Origin: Ochotona curzoniae
Taxonomy: Eukaryota > Chordata > Mammalia > Lagomorpha > Ochotonidae
Length of the DNA: 64,000 bases
Reading direction: 5' to 3'
Assembly: GCF_017591425.1 (NCBI RefSeq)
Contig: NW_024464918.1
Coordinates: 9,546,001 to 9,610,000 of the forward strand
Position 1 is the first letter of the stretch. Each line of letters begins with the position of its first letter. The notes beneath the pieces are model-generated. The model did not search any database, had not been told where the DNA came from, and saw nothing but the letters and a program-made list of their open reading frames with translations. The translations under genes and the position numbers were made by a program. Below are positions 46,921-58,660 of the stretch, in pieces.

Positions 46921-49619
46921 ACAGTTTTTTCCTTGATTCTATCACTTGGTAAAACTACAAAGTCTAAAGTAAAGGCATGAATGATTAACTCAGGAAGACT
47001 TCACTTTAAACCTACACTCTCTTATCCACTTTCTTATGGAGCACTGTATACCCTCCCATACATGGTATTATACTTTTTTGTCTATGTACAGTAGCAGTTT
47101 CTTCATCATATCCCTTTCTATACTGAGCTATATGAGCGTGACAGTAAGCACACACTTTCAGATAGGCCTGAGGCTTCTACCCTACTCTCTACAACTTTGG
47201 GTTAGATTTGTAACCTCTGTGCAGTTTGTCTAAATGAAAACTCCAAGTTGTACCTCACCAGGCACTTGAGAAATTTGATAATCTGAGAAATTATTTAAAA
47301 CCATTAAGAGTATTATATCCACTTTGAATTCAAATCCCTGCTTATGTTTGTGTACAACAAAAAATTTTAAAAAGAGAAAGAATATTATGTTGAGTTCATT
47401 ATAGGAACAACTAGAAAGAAGGGTCATTTTAAGTGGATCATTAACATTTCCTTGCATGTGGTTCTGTCCCATGAAGAAATGACAAGTAGCAGCAACAGCG
47501 GGCTTAGCTGTACATCCTGAGTATAAGCAATAAAAAGGGCGACTGCCTACAGGGAAGTGAAAAGAGTAATAATGCCAAGGAAAAAGATTGTCTCTCTACT
47601 ATCACCATGCTGCTGCAATGTTTAGTTGACATAAGAGCAGTAAGTACTTCTTGATGGAATTCAGTGCAATACCGCATCAATTCTATGCACCACATAATGA
47701 AGCAGTTAAGACATTTAGATTAGCAATATTCTTGTTGAGATAGACAGAGTCCATTTTTCTCCTTACACACACCCCTGACCATGGCATGTCACTATTAGCA
47801 TATTGTTGGTATATTTTGTAATTTTTTATGTATCTCCATGCTTTACTCTAAATGTATTTACATCCAGCTACTGATGACGATAGAATATGATTCTTAGAAT
47901 ACCCAGAGTATAAATCATTTTCTTCTATCATCAAAATGAAATATTTTAGTTTAAAAATTATTTCTATTATATTCCATGGATTTCTTCATTTTTAGTGGAA
48001 AAAATCATTGCACAGCTGAATTTTAATTTAAAAAAAATTTTTCCAAAAGAAAGTATTGTATGATTTTGAAAAACGTAGCAATTCTTCCCCAATAGAACTA
48101 TTTCCATGGTATCTCATCTTTCAAAGTGTATTTGCTAAGAAACAAACAAAAAATGAAACTTAACAGAACATACACAATACAACTGCATTCTATCATACAT
48201 ATGTATATTTTCAAGGATGGACAAGTAATATTCAAACATACATTGAAATAAAAATATACACACTTACTTTATTACTATGGAAAGAAATGTCACTGACATT
48301 TTAAAAATATGTCGTTTAAAATTAGTTTATCAACTGCAGGACGTGCTACGTAGCCCTCAAATCCACATACGCAGCATAACATAAAGTCATTGAGTAAATT
48401 AAAGAAATATCATGCCATATAGTGTAGCATTTTGATGATAATCAGACAAGAATTTGGGATTTAAATATGGGAAAATACACTATAGTTAACAGAAAAGTAG
48501 CCTAGTTGAATTTTCATGTCACTAGATGTCTAAAAAACGAAATACTACAGCAGTTCAAATTTAAATATCACCATGATACAATCTGCAAATCCCCATAGAT
48601 TTCAACTCATTTTCCTGTCTGAACTGTAGAGTACATTTCCAGTGTAAGAGAATGAATAAGGCAAAAGCAAGTATTATTACCGTCTGCAATAACTATATCA
48701 CACATGTATTTTATGCTGCCCTTGCACAAGTAAGCCTCCAATAAATTTTCCCAGATAAAAGTTTTCCTGCTTTTGCAATGCATGCTGATCCAATTGGCTC
48801 CCCTTGATTATGCTTTATGTGAATGTTGTCCTCATTTTATGAAATCACATCAGCAGAACATAATTGTAACACATAGAACTCAACATCTTACTGAAAATTA
48901 TATCTACATTTCTTACTTTTGACTATTCTGGAACTTAAAATACCACTACCTGGAACTCCTTTGTAAGGAAAGATTATTCATGCATAAACAGAAATTTTTC
49001 AGGTGAGATGGTTACATTTACAATGTATTTCTACAGACCTAACACTATTATAACATGTCTCAATCCTATTCTGGGTGAATCTGCACAAGCACTTATTTAT
49101 CAGATAGGAAATAGGCCCATTTCATTTTAAAAAATTATATTTAGAAATTGAAAACTTTTTGTTTTTAACAACTACCAAGTGAGTAATCATCATGATTATA
49201 GCAATTATGCATTAATACAGAGACCCTAATATTAACCTTCAAATAAAAATAAATGGATGTGACCTTTTAGAAAGTGGAGTGTAAGAAACCAGTGAGTCGA
49301 CTTCATTCTAAGATTGAATATGAACTGTTTGTTCTCTGACATGCAAGAGAAAGCAATGATATTTAAGGATTTTGAACAAGTCCATTGCTTAGCTTTGTTT
49401 TCTGTATTTTGGGAAAATACGCCGGGATCATAGTTTTGCACAAGTATATGATGATGAGACAGATCTTGAAACATATCTGAAGACAGAACAAAAAGTTCAA
49501 AAGAAAATTCAAAGAAAGCACAAGCATTAAGATGCATTTTTTTAAAAAAAAACAGGCCTTCAAGCAGAGAAGCGTTTGCTATATATAGGAAAGGGTACGG
49601 GTGAAGAAATGACCAGCAG
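46921..49619. other. 2.7 kb SINE-free unique DNA
   Basis: No gene recognised. 48600-48870 has complex, low-repeat sequence with AT-rich homeodomain-like words and may be a conserved noncoding element. A 148-codon minus frame at 49232-49678 runs into the CpG-rich block and carries no domain. Confidence 0.4.
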
Positions 49620-50640
49620 CAACTGCCCTGGGGAGAAATGGAACTGGTTGCAGGCCAAGTGGGCCTAGACCAGAGCAAAAGGATTTTTTTTTTTAAGTGG
49701 GGGCTGGGGAACTGGGCTAGGCTGGAGCATTCAACAGCACATTCTCAAACTGGGGCTGGGCCGAGCACACTGACAGTGTGAGCCTCCGTCAGGTTTTGCA
49801 GAGGTCCTGCTGATTTGGGTAGCAGGGCCTGGCTGGTGGGCGAGACCGACTAAGGCAGGCCACAACACCCGCTCCTTCGCACAAGAACCAGTACTTGGAG
49901 CAGGCTGGCTTAGGCTAGACCACAGAAACCTCTAGCTTGACGTGCTTGAAAACTGTGGCTCTAGGGACAGGTTTGTGGATGGGGTGGGGTGGGAAGAGCT
50001 GCAGCTCCCGTAAGTTTTGTCAGAAAACAAGGTCCGAGGACTTCCGTGGTGAGGATTCTGAGGGGGCTCCCCAACTAATCTGCTGTGCCCGATCCCCACC
50101 TCAGAGAGAATCACAGAGACACACCGTCCGGCCCCAGAGTCCGTGTGGCAAGACCAGGCCACCTCAGCGGCTGCCCTTGCACAGAGAACACACCGAGCAG
50201 CACACGGACGACCAACAGAAGGCTCCGAGTACCTCACGGAAAGATGGAACGAAGGGCAGGGCGAACCACACTGCACAGAGGTTTCACAGCAAGCGCACAC
50301 AGGCCGTGGGCACACTGAATTAGACAAGGACAGCCAACCGCTTTTACAAACACTTTCTCACCCCTCCTATCAGGAAACGTAAGCCAGTAACTTCTTAGGA
50401 CAACCAAGTGGACTCCAGGAACGCCCTTGTAACATTCTGCCCCACAACGGAGCCTTAAAAGCAGCCGTGTCTGTCCAGGGCGCCGCGGCAGCACCCGAGC
50501 CAGGAGCGGCGCACTCACTTCCGCCTCCGCCCCCCACTTACTCTTCAGACGGAGGGAGGGAATTGAAACACTTGTCTCACCACCTCCCTCCTCCCACACC
50601 CTCTTCACCATAATCGGAGGATCACATGGGTCTGCACCCC
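49620..50640. other. GC- and CpG-rich block: orphan CpG island or L1 5'UTR-like sequence
   Basis: About 1 kb that differs abruptly from its AT-rich flanks. I count about 30 CpGs in 50040-50620, against almost none nearby. The left part (49650-49960) has five degenerate units of roughly 40-75 bases built on a GCAGGCTGGCTTAGGCTAGA-like core. The irregular tandem layout resembles L1 promoter monomers. The right part has GGCGCCGCGG, GC-box sequence (CCGCCTCCGCCCCCC, 50521-50535) and an ETS-like CACTTCCGC (50517-50525). An 11-base T run sits at 49684-49694. No coding frame is convincing, though frames of 125-131 codons exist on both strands. Confidence 0.75.
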
Positions 50641-50756
50641 TGTTATTTTCGTAAATACATTAAAATAACATTTAAAAATCAAATGGCAAAATACAAGAAG
50701 GTTCAGAAAAAAAAAAAACAGAGCTTTAGTGAAAAATACATAATCTGTTTGAAAGG
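50641..50756. other. AT-rich linker with A12
   Basis: A run of 12 A at about 50707-50718 lies just right of the CpG-rich block and could be a tail if that block is part of a plus-strand retrotransposed sequence. Confidence 0.4.
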
Positions 50757-51016
50757 GTGGATTTACTGAGGTAGGGCAAAACAGAGAGAGAGAGAAAACG
50801 ATGTTAGGTCTCCTAAATGGCCTCAATAGCCAGAGCTGAGCTGGGCTGAGACCACGAACCATGAGCCTCCCATGGGTCTCCCATATGGGTGCGGGTCCCA
50901 AGCTTTTAAACCGTCTTTCACTGCTTCCCAGTCCAGAAACAGGGGGCTGGGTCAGAAGTGCAGCAGCCAGGACAAGAAGCTGGAGGCTTAGCCAGTTGGG
51001 TCATCATGTCGTTCCC
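50757..51016 (-). mobile_element. CSINE, minus strand
   Basis: GGATTTACTGAGGTAGGGCA, ACAGAGAGAGAGAGAAAAC, CAGAGCTGAGCTGGGCTGAG, GTCTCCCATATGGGTGCGG, CACTGCTTCCCAG and GAAGTGCAGCAGCCAGGACA. Nearly full-length, moderately diverged. Confidence 0.85.
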
Positions 51017-54000
51017 AAGAAGTACTTTTAAAACATGCATGACTTACTAAAGTCAGTGACAGATGCAAATCCCCTTCTTAGATTTTTTCCCCATCAGGCT
51101 ATATTTGTATTTAAATATGGATATCTGTATTCCTCAACTCAAAGTTTGTGTTGGAGCAGACAAGATGTAAAATTGTTGTGTACAGAAGAAACTTCATGCG
51201 ATTTGATTTTCAGAACTCAGCCAAAATAAAACAGCAAGCCGGGAAAGACAGAAGCATGCTGCTATAGATTATAGTAACTCCCAAACACTGTGACCATTCA
51301 TGATAACTCAAATATATTTGGGTACCTGGAGCTGTGCAGTAGATACTAAAACCTTTGAGTCATGTGCTCATTTTAAATTTTACCACTTTTCTTCTTACTT
51401 TGCTTCTACTCAAGAAAATTATTTTGGAAAGCAAGGGATTAAGTCTCGTATGACATGCTTGAGTCCAGACTTAATTAATTTTCGAAAAAGCAAATCATTC
51501 ACATTCTTTAGGCTCCAATGATGACTGCTAACTAATTAGAAAGAACCTATTTTAGAACTACCTAAACCATGGCAGAATATTCCTGTCTCAGCATGATTCC
51601 AGAGACAATGGTGTCCAACTAGAGATTGTACTGACCACTTAACCAGCCTGCTTTTTCCTTTTCCATATACAAATACAAAGCTCTTCTCTGCTACTTCGCT
51701 CACCCAAATGTTTGCAATAATCAAGTTTGGATTGGGTCTGGAGTCACAAGTTGTGGTCTCACCAAGGTGGGAGGAGTACAGCTACTTGAAGCATTTTACA
51801 CTGCTAAGGTACTGTGAGAGACAACACGGGTGTCCTTACTGCTAAGTTCTGCTCGCTACCACAATTTATCAGGTGATATTTACAGCGATGGCAATAATAA
51901 AATTCCTACTTCTCGGGGGATAGTCAGCAAATTTAATTTAGTTCCTTGCTAAACGTTTCTCATGTTATCCTTTTGTATTCAATAACTTAAATATCAATAA
52001 ATGTGTTTCCTTATGGGTATTATTTCTAACATTTAAATTTCTGACCTCCAAAACAGCAGGAATTGATTAACATTTAACAACATGGAAATGTGAAGAAACG
52101 AGAAAATTAATTATTGCACCTCATAACTCAGAGCTTATGGTGCAGTTTTAAGGCAGCAAGTAAAAGCTTTAGATTTCAGGTAATCTATTTAAAATTTGTG
52201 TTCTTTCGCTCAGAGGATAGCAAATGAGAAGAAAGGGTACAGAGAACTCAACCCAATCCCATTCAAACATCGAGTGACCTTTGAAGTTGCATGCAAACAA
52301 CCGCAAGAAATACAGTCTAAGCGCTCATCAGCCTCAAAAATGACAACAGCACCGACAGAAGTCCAGCAAACTCCACTGAAACGGCACTTCTGCTGCTTGT
52401 CTATCATCTTCTTTGCGATCTGACATGAAAGAAAGAACATGGCTTTCTAACAAATGAAAACCAAAATGAAATTTAAGATATCGACAATGAGGAGTTAGAG
52501 ACTAAACTACCACAAAGATTATTAGAGAAATATGACCTGACTATGGCGTTAACTCCGTAAAAAAAAAAAAAAAAAAGTTCAAGGGATCAACACTGCGTTG
52601 CTAATCACAACCAAACACATTACAATGCTCCTTGGTCCCACAAATTCAGACCCTCGTTATCTCTGACCTAATTTTTACGACTTTCCATTTCTTCACTCTT
52701 ACTGTCACTCTGATATCTTTAGAGTTCCTCCAATATTCCAGACACTGGGGCTTTATGGAGTTAATTCGCTTTTGCATTATATTTCTCGTCAAAATCTGAA
52801 AGATAACTGTACTCCCTATTTCTATACATTCAATATCATACCTGACATCGAACTTCTTAATGAATTCAGGAATATAAAATAAAATACTAGAAGTAGTCCC
52901 AATCAATAAAACAAAGAATATCTACCATGGCAACTGTTGTTAAAATTTTTTGTGTGTGTCAGCCACCTATACCATGTGCACAAGCACAAACTAGCTCATA
53001 GTTATGCAAATGTTTCTGTATTTAAGCTCTTGCTACTTGAAGATACTATTTAAAAATCTAACACCTCAATTCAAAACACCTTTACAAGATGCCCTTGCAA
53101 AATTAAGTCAGTAAACACTGTAGGTTGTCTGAATTTATGCTAGTTCTGTGTAACACAACAGAATGATCCTAATAAATATACATTCGAAAATGGCACAATT
53201 TGTATATGGAAAAGGAAAATTCTCCATTGAATAAAATGAGTTAATTAAAATTAATATAAAATAAAAAACAGAATCAAATCAGATCAACTGCATAAATCAA
53301 TATGTCACACAAATGTCATGACTTGGTCAAAAATTTTACCTCACAATAATGTCACAATTAATAGAAAAAAGATCAACATATAAGAATTCCAAGTCTATTC
53401 CAAAGAAAAGGCCTGATTATGTATTTCTTTACTAGATACAAAGATGATAAACCCAAGTGGTGTTATTCTTAAGCAAACAAATTGGACAACTCAAGCTACC
53501 TAATTAAATCCTTTATTTTGTATATTTATCAGGTATCTTAGCTAATTAAGCAAAATCTTATTAAGAAGTATGTAATCATGTGTTAGCAACAGTCTATACA
53601 GTTTCTATCTAATTTTTATACTTTATGCTGCCAAACTCACAAGTTCATATATTTCAAATTGTTTGGTAACAATGTACAAAATGAAGACCTTTACCTTGTT
53701 GCTAATCTTTGAAGATAACATGATCATTAATTATTAGGACAGTCAGTTTGTATTGAAAACACACATTCATTCAGTAAATCAACACAAAATTTTGAAAGTT
53801 TTTATTTGTAGCAAGAACATACTATGAATATTATTGAACACACTGTCAAGCATACATGGGCCAAAAAGAAAAAGCAAAGAAAAAACAAAACAACACACAT
53901 GTGACGTTTTCTCTTGCCTCATTAGCATGGTTCTTACATTACTACCCAGTTTTTGCATGTTTATAAAGAACCACATATGAATATTCCACTTCTCTAAGTG

Positions 54001-54845
54001 TCACTGAAGTTTCACTGCTCATTTTCTAGTGGGTTGTATAAAATGAGCCCTGGAATTGAAATTTGCCTGTAACTTTTCCCATATGCTTTATTCTTTTGAA
54101 TTTGATACCAATTATTCATTTATTTATTTACTTCATTAATGATGTTTGGTAGAATTTTTTTTAACATGGAACTTCAAATTTAAATGTTGCATTAAATTAG
54201 CATTCAAATCACCAGAGGTTCACAAACATCTAGTGAACATGAACGGTTTTTGAGGGTTGTACTGTATTTTTTTTCTCAGTATAATAAATGATGTCTTCAG
54301 ATTTTCTTGCACTCTTAGGAAAATTTTCCATATTTAGTATTTTCTTCCTTTATTAACATGCCTTCCAAATAATGTAGCATAATTTTGTAAGAGATTATTT
54401 GCAAGTTATTGATATGCTTGCATTGCCTATTTTTATTATGCTAATGATTTCTTCAAAGTATTAGTTAATTCTACTACCTTTCTGTGATTTAATAATTTTC
54501 CTTTGTACTGACCAATTTCTATCACTAAGTCATTCAGATTGTATGCAAATTGTGATTACATCAAGCACTTGAAAATTCTCTAAAATGGACGGCTCTCACT
54601 TGTAAAATATAATTTCCAAATTGGAAGAATCCTAAACCTGTATCATTTGCAGAGATTTCAGATCCAGAATTCAGACAGCATAGCACTTGGTAAAATTGTA
54701 TTAACAAATGTGATGATGATGATAATGGGCCATCATGACTAAAATGCGAGAAGTTTTGAAACAAGGAATGTCTATCTCCTTTGACACAGCATGACCTTAC
54801 TAGATGCTAACTGCTCAGCTCCCTGATTCAGAGCATGTGCTTAAG
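51017..54845. other. 3.8 kb SINE-free unique DNA
   Basis: Ordinary AT-rich sequence with an A17-18 run at about 52560-52577. The one unusual spot is 52198-52440, listed separately. No other gene-like signal. Confidence 0.45.
52198..52440. other. CpG-containing segment, open on both strands
   Basis: Seven CpGs in about 230 bases where neighbours have almost none. On the plus strand a good splice-acceptor-like TTTGTGTTCTTTCGCTCAG ends at 52213 and an open frame follows to a TGA at 52421-52423, without an ATG at its start. On the minus strand TTCTTTCTTTCATGTCAG also looks like an acceptor and is followed by a 76-codon open frame. No protein family recognised. It could be a small exon, a decayed retrocopy or chance. 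Confidence 0.35.
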
Positions 54846-54858
54846 AGATTAAGGAAAG

Positions 54859-55208
54859 GGCCCAACCGGGTGGCTGGTGGTCTTGTAGGTGCCGGGGTTC
54901 CATGTAGATCATGGCCAGCGTTCCATGTAGATCATGGCCAGCGTTCCATGTAGACACTAGTTCATGTCCCAGCTTCTCCACTTCTCATTCAGTTCTGCAA
55001 TGGTGACCTGGGAAAGCAGTGGCAGATGGATCAGAGTCCAGGGACTCTGTTTTAATTGTGGGAGACCCAGAGGAGGTTCCTACCTAGCTCTTCACTTTGA
55101 ATCACTCCAGTTCTGCCTGTTGTGGCCACTTGGGAAGTGAATCAGTGGGGAGGATCTCTGTCTTTCCTCTCTGTTGATCTTTCAAATAAAAATAAGTTTA
55201 AAACAAAA
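54859..55208 (+). mobile_element. CSINE with an internal triplicated 23-mer and TSD
   Basis: GGCCCAACCGGGTGGCTGG head, then three consecutive copies of GTTCCATGTAGATCATGGCC (plus AGC) at about 54896-54955 where other copies have one GGATCCCATATGGGCGCC-like phrase. The rest is normal (GGGAAAGCAGTGGCAGATGG, GGGAGACCCAGAGGAGG, CTTTCAAATAAAAATAAG). The target-site duplication is AGATTAAGGAAAG at 54846-54858 and AGATTAAGAAAG at 55209-55220. Confidence 0.93.
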
Positions 55209-55220
55209 AGATTAAGAAAG

Positions 55221-56678
55221 ATGCCTTGACATCGAATTCCATTTAACATCTAGCATATTCCTTGGTACTACTAGTTAAGCTATATTGCATATTTCAAGCA
55301 TTGAATGCTTGTCTGTCACTATGAAACTTTTATAATGTTTTCTCTGTTTATTACTTGGTAGTTTTCTCAATAATTCCTGAATTGTCGTTCATTTTTTTTT
55401 TTTTTGAGCAGAGACGCACAGATTATTCTGCTGAAAAAAAATGATTAAATTCTAGCATGATACATAAGAAAATAGATTATGAAAAAAGTAAACAGCACAG
55501 TTTCTCCAACAATATTTTACTATAAATGAAATTTCTGTCAACAAATTTGATGAATAGGATAAAATGAATAAAGTTACACATTTCCAGAAATATTTCAACT
55601 AAAATACCTGCCAGATGGAGATGACATGGGTCATTTCATAAATATTAAATCAACTAAGCAAATCATTAATTAACTGTATATCTATTCCAAAATAGAGTTT
55701 AAAATATTTTTCTTAAATATGCATTTATGAAGTAATAGACAATGAAGAAACAATGAAAATGTATGTGGATGATACAACCACAATAACAAAACTTAGCAGG
55801 GCATTTAAAGATAGAAAAATTATTGGCTACATAAACTAAAGAAAATAAATGCATATAATATCATCAGATTTAGAGTTTTATAGCTGTCAGAGAAAAGGAA
55901 ACCTAATTATATTAAAGTTTACACAACATAAAATTATTATCACACACTGATTATCAAAAGCTTAGATTCACATTCTAACTGGAATTCTTATTAAACAAAT
56001 TTAAACAGATTGATGAAATTCCCACAGATTTAATTTGATTGAATACACATAATAAGGATCGCATGGTTCTCCCATATGGACACAGAAAATTAGGGTACTG
56101 GGAAAGCCTGTGTACTTCATAACCAAAAAATGACTATATTAAAGTAAAAATTACTTGCAAAAAAGCACAGACTTAGCTCAGTACATTTAGGTAAGCACAT
56201 TATAAATGAAATGCAAATTGAACAAGGTTAGAAAAGAATATTCAGATAAATAAAAGAGGAATATACAAAATTCTAAACATTTAAGATCTCTGGGGGTAAG
56301 AAAGATGATACAGCATTCACGCATGTGACAATGGAGTGTAAGTCAGAGATTATTTCTAGTGTCCACACAATGACAGAGCTCAAGGAATGCTTTTTACAAA
56401 TACTGCTAAATACGCTCAACAAACTATAGAAAACCACTTCTGACTTTGACAGGGAACATCAAGTTTGCAATTGAGTAACATCTACACATAAGAAAAATGA
56501 AATGTAAATTTTGCAGTGTTTGAAGACTTATTTTTGAAACAAAAATGGAAAAAGAAAAAACAAATTAATTAATAAAAAAATAAAATGCAGTGGGTAACCT
56601 GAAAAGCACAAATTCAAAGCAACAGAACAATCAATATCTGGAATATCAGATAAAGCTTATGAAGCATGTCAGTCAGAC
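55221..56678. other. Unique AT-rich DNA
   Basis: A T-run at about 55391-55405. No repeat family is certain. Short L1-like phrases occur in 55730-56100 but not in a convincing order. Confidence 0.4.
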
Positions 56679-56748
56679 AAAAAAAAAAAAAAAAAAAAAG
56701 AAGAAGGAGAGGAGGAGAAAGGGAAGGAAGAAGGTAAAAGGAAGAAGT
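56679..56748. repeat. A21 and purine-rich (GGAAGA)n tract
   Basis: An uninterrupted run of 21 A is followed by a GAAGGAGAGGAGGAGAAAGG purine tract. Confidence 0.95.
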
Positions 56749-56984
56749 CAGGTGTTAGTGAATATCTGCCAGGATACACAGGTACCACCAAATAATGAAC
56801 ATTGTACATATTCATGTCTTAGGAGTTTCTGAGGAATCGAAAAAGAGAATTGTTTGGAAAATATATTCAGTGAAATGATAGCAAAAAAAAATCCCCAGTT
56901 CAGACAAAGATAATGGCTTCGAAGTACAGAAAACACATAGAATATCAAAGAAGTACAATCAGAGAAGATCTTCAGCACAATATG

Positions 56985-57047
56985 ATATATATATATATAT
57001 ATATATACACATACACACACACACACACATATATGAGAGAGAGAGAG
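56985..57047. repeat. Composite (TA)n(CA)n(GA)n microsatellite
   Basis: Three dinucleotide blocks in series at the tail side of a minus-strand CSINE. They probably grew from the element's tail and its GAGAGA segment. Confidence 0.95.
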
Positions 57048-57315
57048 GACAGAAATATCTTCCGTCCAATGATTCCCTGCCCAAGTGACCACATGGCTGG
57101 AGCTGAGCCAGTCTGAAGCCAGGAGCCAGGAGTTCTTCCGGGTCTCCCATGCAGGTGCAGGGTCCCAAGGTTTGGGCCATCTTTGACTGCTTTCCTAGGC
57201 CACAAGCAGGGAGCTGGATCGGAAGCGGGGAGGCCGGGATTAGAACCGCCGCCCTCAAGGGATCCTGGAGCCTGCAAGACGAGGACTTTAGCCACTAGGC
57301 CACGCCGCCGGGTCC
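57036..57315 (-). mobile_element. CSINE, young copy, minus strand
   Basis: GATATCTTCC-like start (AAATATCTTCCGTCCAATGA), GCCAGGAGCCAGGAGTTC, GGTCTCCCATGCAGG, CACAAGCAGGGAGCTGGATC, GGCCGGGATTAGAACCGCC, GGACTTTAGCCACTAGGCCA and CGCCGCCGGGTCC. It retains many CpGs. Head type 'gcctagtggctaaag'. The simple repeats hide its target-site duplication. Confidence 0.93.
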
Positions 57316-57456
57316 GATATTCAATTTTTCAAACATAATAAAGAAAACATCCTGTAAAGTTCTAGTTGCCCATGTGTGATTCCAATACTGCTGACAGTGA
57401 TGTAATCAGCCGTGTTGCAGCTAGCCCAGCTAAAGCTACCTTATACAATAAAAATA
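57316..57456. other. Unidentified linker between SINEs
   Basis: Contains TGCTGACAGTGATGTAATCAG. Nothing recognised. Confidence 0.35.
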
Positions 57457-57770
57457 AGCTGGCACAGTGCTTCAGTGGGTTAATCCTCCACCTGCAAGCA
57501 CTGGTATGGCATATAAGTACTGGCTTGTGTACTGGCTGCTCAACGTCCAATCCAGCTCCCTTTTCATGGCCGTGCAAGGCTGTGCAAAACCATGGAGGAT
57601 GTTCCTACCCCTAGAGACCTTGCACCAATGTGGGACACCCAGCAGAAGCAGATGGGCTCAGCTGCTGCCACTGTGATCATTCAGGCAGTGAAGCCATGGA
57701 TCGAAGATCTCGATCTGTCTCTGTTTGCTCTCTGTAAATCTGACTTTTAAATAAAAATAAATAAAATTTT
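57457..57770 (+). mobile_element. Older CSINE, full-length
   Basis: CTGGCACAGTGCTTCAGTGG, TTAATCCTCCACCTGCAAGC, GTACTGGCTGCTCAACG, GCACCAATGTGGGACACC, CATTCAGGCAGTGAAGCC, ATCGAAGATCTCGATCTGTC and a tail TTTAAATAAAAATAAATAAA. Confidence 0.88.
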
Positions 57771-57779
57771 AAAATGAAT

Positions 57780-58377
57780 AAATATAAAGAAAGCCAGAGT
57801 CGTCATACTCGCTTATTTCAATATATACCACAGGGAAGTTATACTCAAATCAGTCTTATATGTGTCCCAAAGCAGACAGGTAGACCAATGGAACAGAAAC
57901 TTTAGAAATTAATCCACCTATCTATAACCAACTAATCTTTGGAAAACAAGTAAAAATGACCACCTACAGAAAGCAAAGACTCTCAACCAAATGGTTTTGA
58001 AAATTGGATTTGCAAATGCAGAAAACAAGTTCCCAACCCACAATTAAATCTTACACAACCTGATGTGATCAAATTACCAAAGTCTCAAGAAGCACAGATA
58101 ATAAACTAAAAGTAGACACATAGGATTACATCAAACTATAGAGCTTCTACACAGCAAAGGAACCACCTGACAGAGTGCAAAAGAAAAACCAATGGACTCG
58201 GAGAAAATGTTTATAAACAATCTAATAAAGGAGTAATATCCAGGATACATAAGTATCTTAAAAAATTAAACAACCATCCACAAATAATCTAGCTAAGATG
58301 GGCTCAAGGAACATGCATAGGTGTTTCTCAAAGGATGCAATATAAGTGTCTGACACATGAAAAAATGTACAGGATCC
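57780..58377 (+). mobile_element. L1 ORF2 relic, plus strand
   Basis: In order: ACCAATGGAACAGAAACTTT, CTATAACCAACTAATCTTTG, ATCTTACACAACCTGATGTG, ACTATAGAGCTTCTACACAG, AACCAATGGACTCGGAGAAA and TCCAGGATACATAAGTATC. All are standard ORF2 phrases past the reverse-transcriptase domain. The copy is broken at 58378 by a SINE fragment and does not visibly continue beyond it. Confidence 0.9.
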
Positions 58378-58426
58378 GGGCCCGGCGCGGTGGCGCAGTG
58401 GTTAAGGTCCTCACCTTGCACACCCC
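58378..58426 (+). mobile_element. CSINE 5' stub, about 49 bases
   Basis: GGGCCCGGCGCGGTGGCGCA, GTGGTTAAGGTCCTCACCTT and GCACACCC match the first part of the young subfamily almost perfectly, then the match stops. The loss of the 3' part with an intact 5' end is the reverse of normal SINE truncation and points to a later deletion or rearrangement. Confidence 0.9.
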
Positions 58427-58529
58427 TAAGTATTCCTTTAGAAATTTCACAATTCAGGACTTTACGCAGCTTGTGGTAAGTTCTATAAATAGTGAAAGTA
58501 GAACTCTTCTTTCGTTTCCATATACATAA
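58427..58529. other. Unidentified junction sequence
   Basis: Between the SINE stub and a reversed L1 piece. Includes TATATACATATATATCC at its right end. Confidence 0.4.
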
Positions 58530-58660
58530 ATATATACATATATATCCAATTTTGCCAACACCATTTATTTGAAAACTCTTTTCGCTTCAGTGTACATTCA
58601 GTCTATGTTCAGTGTATATTGTTTTGGGGAACAAATAATGAAAACGTGAATGTACAAAAC
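58530..58660 (-). mobile_element. L1 ORF2 fragment, minus strand
   Basis: TTTTGCCAACACCATTTATT followed by TGAAAACTCTTTTCGCTTC is the complement of the L1 ORF2 phrase normally read 'ccaacaccatttgttgaaga...'. It is opposite in orientation to the L1 at 57780. Confidence 0.7.

Noticed and set aside
49232..49678. 148-codon minus-strand frame
   Set aside because: No domain, odd composition at both ends, and it straddles the edge of the CpG-rich block. The length is near chance expectation.
49932..50611. Frames of 125-131 codons on both strands in the CpG-rich block
   Set aside because: High GC lowers the number of stop codons, so long overlapping frames on opposite strands are expected. None has a recognisable domain.
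56972..57295. 107-codon minus-strand frame with VCVCVYVYIYIY
   Set aside because: It is made of CSINE plus dinucleotide repeat.
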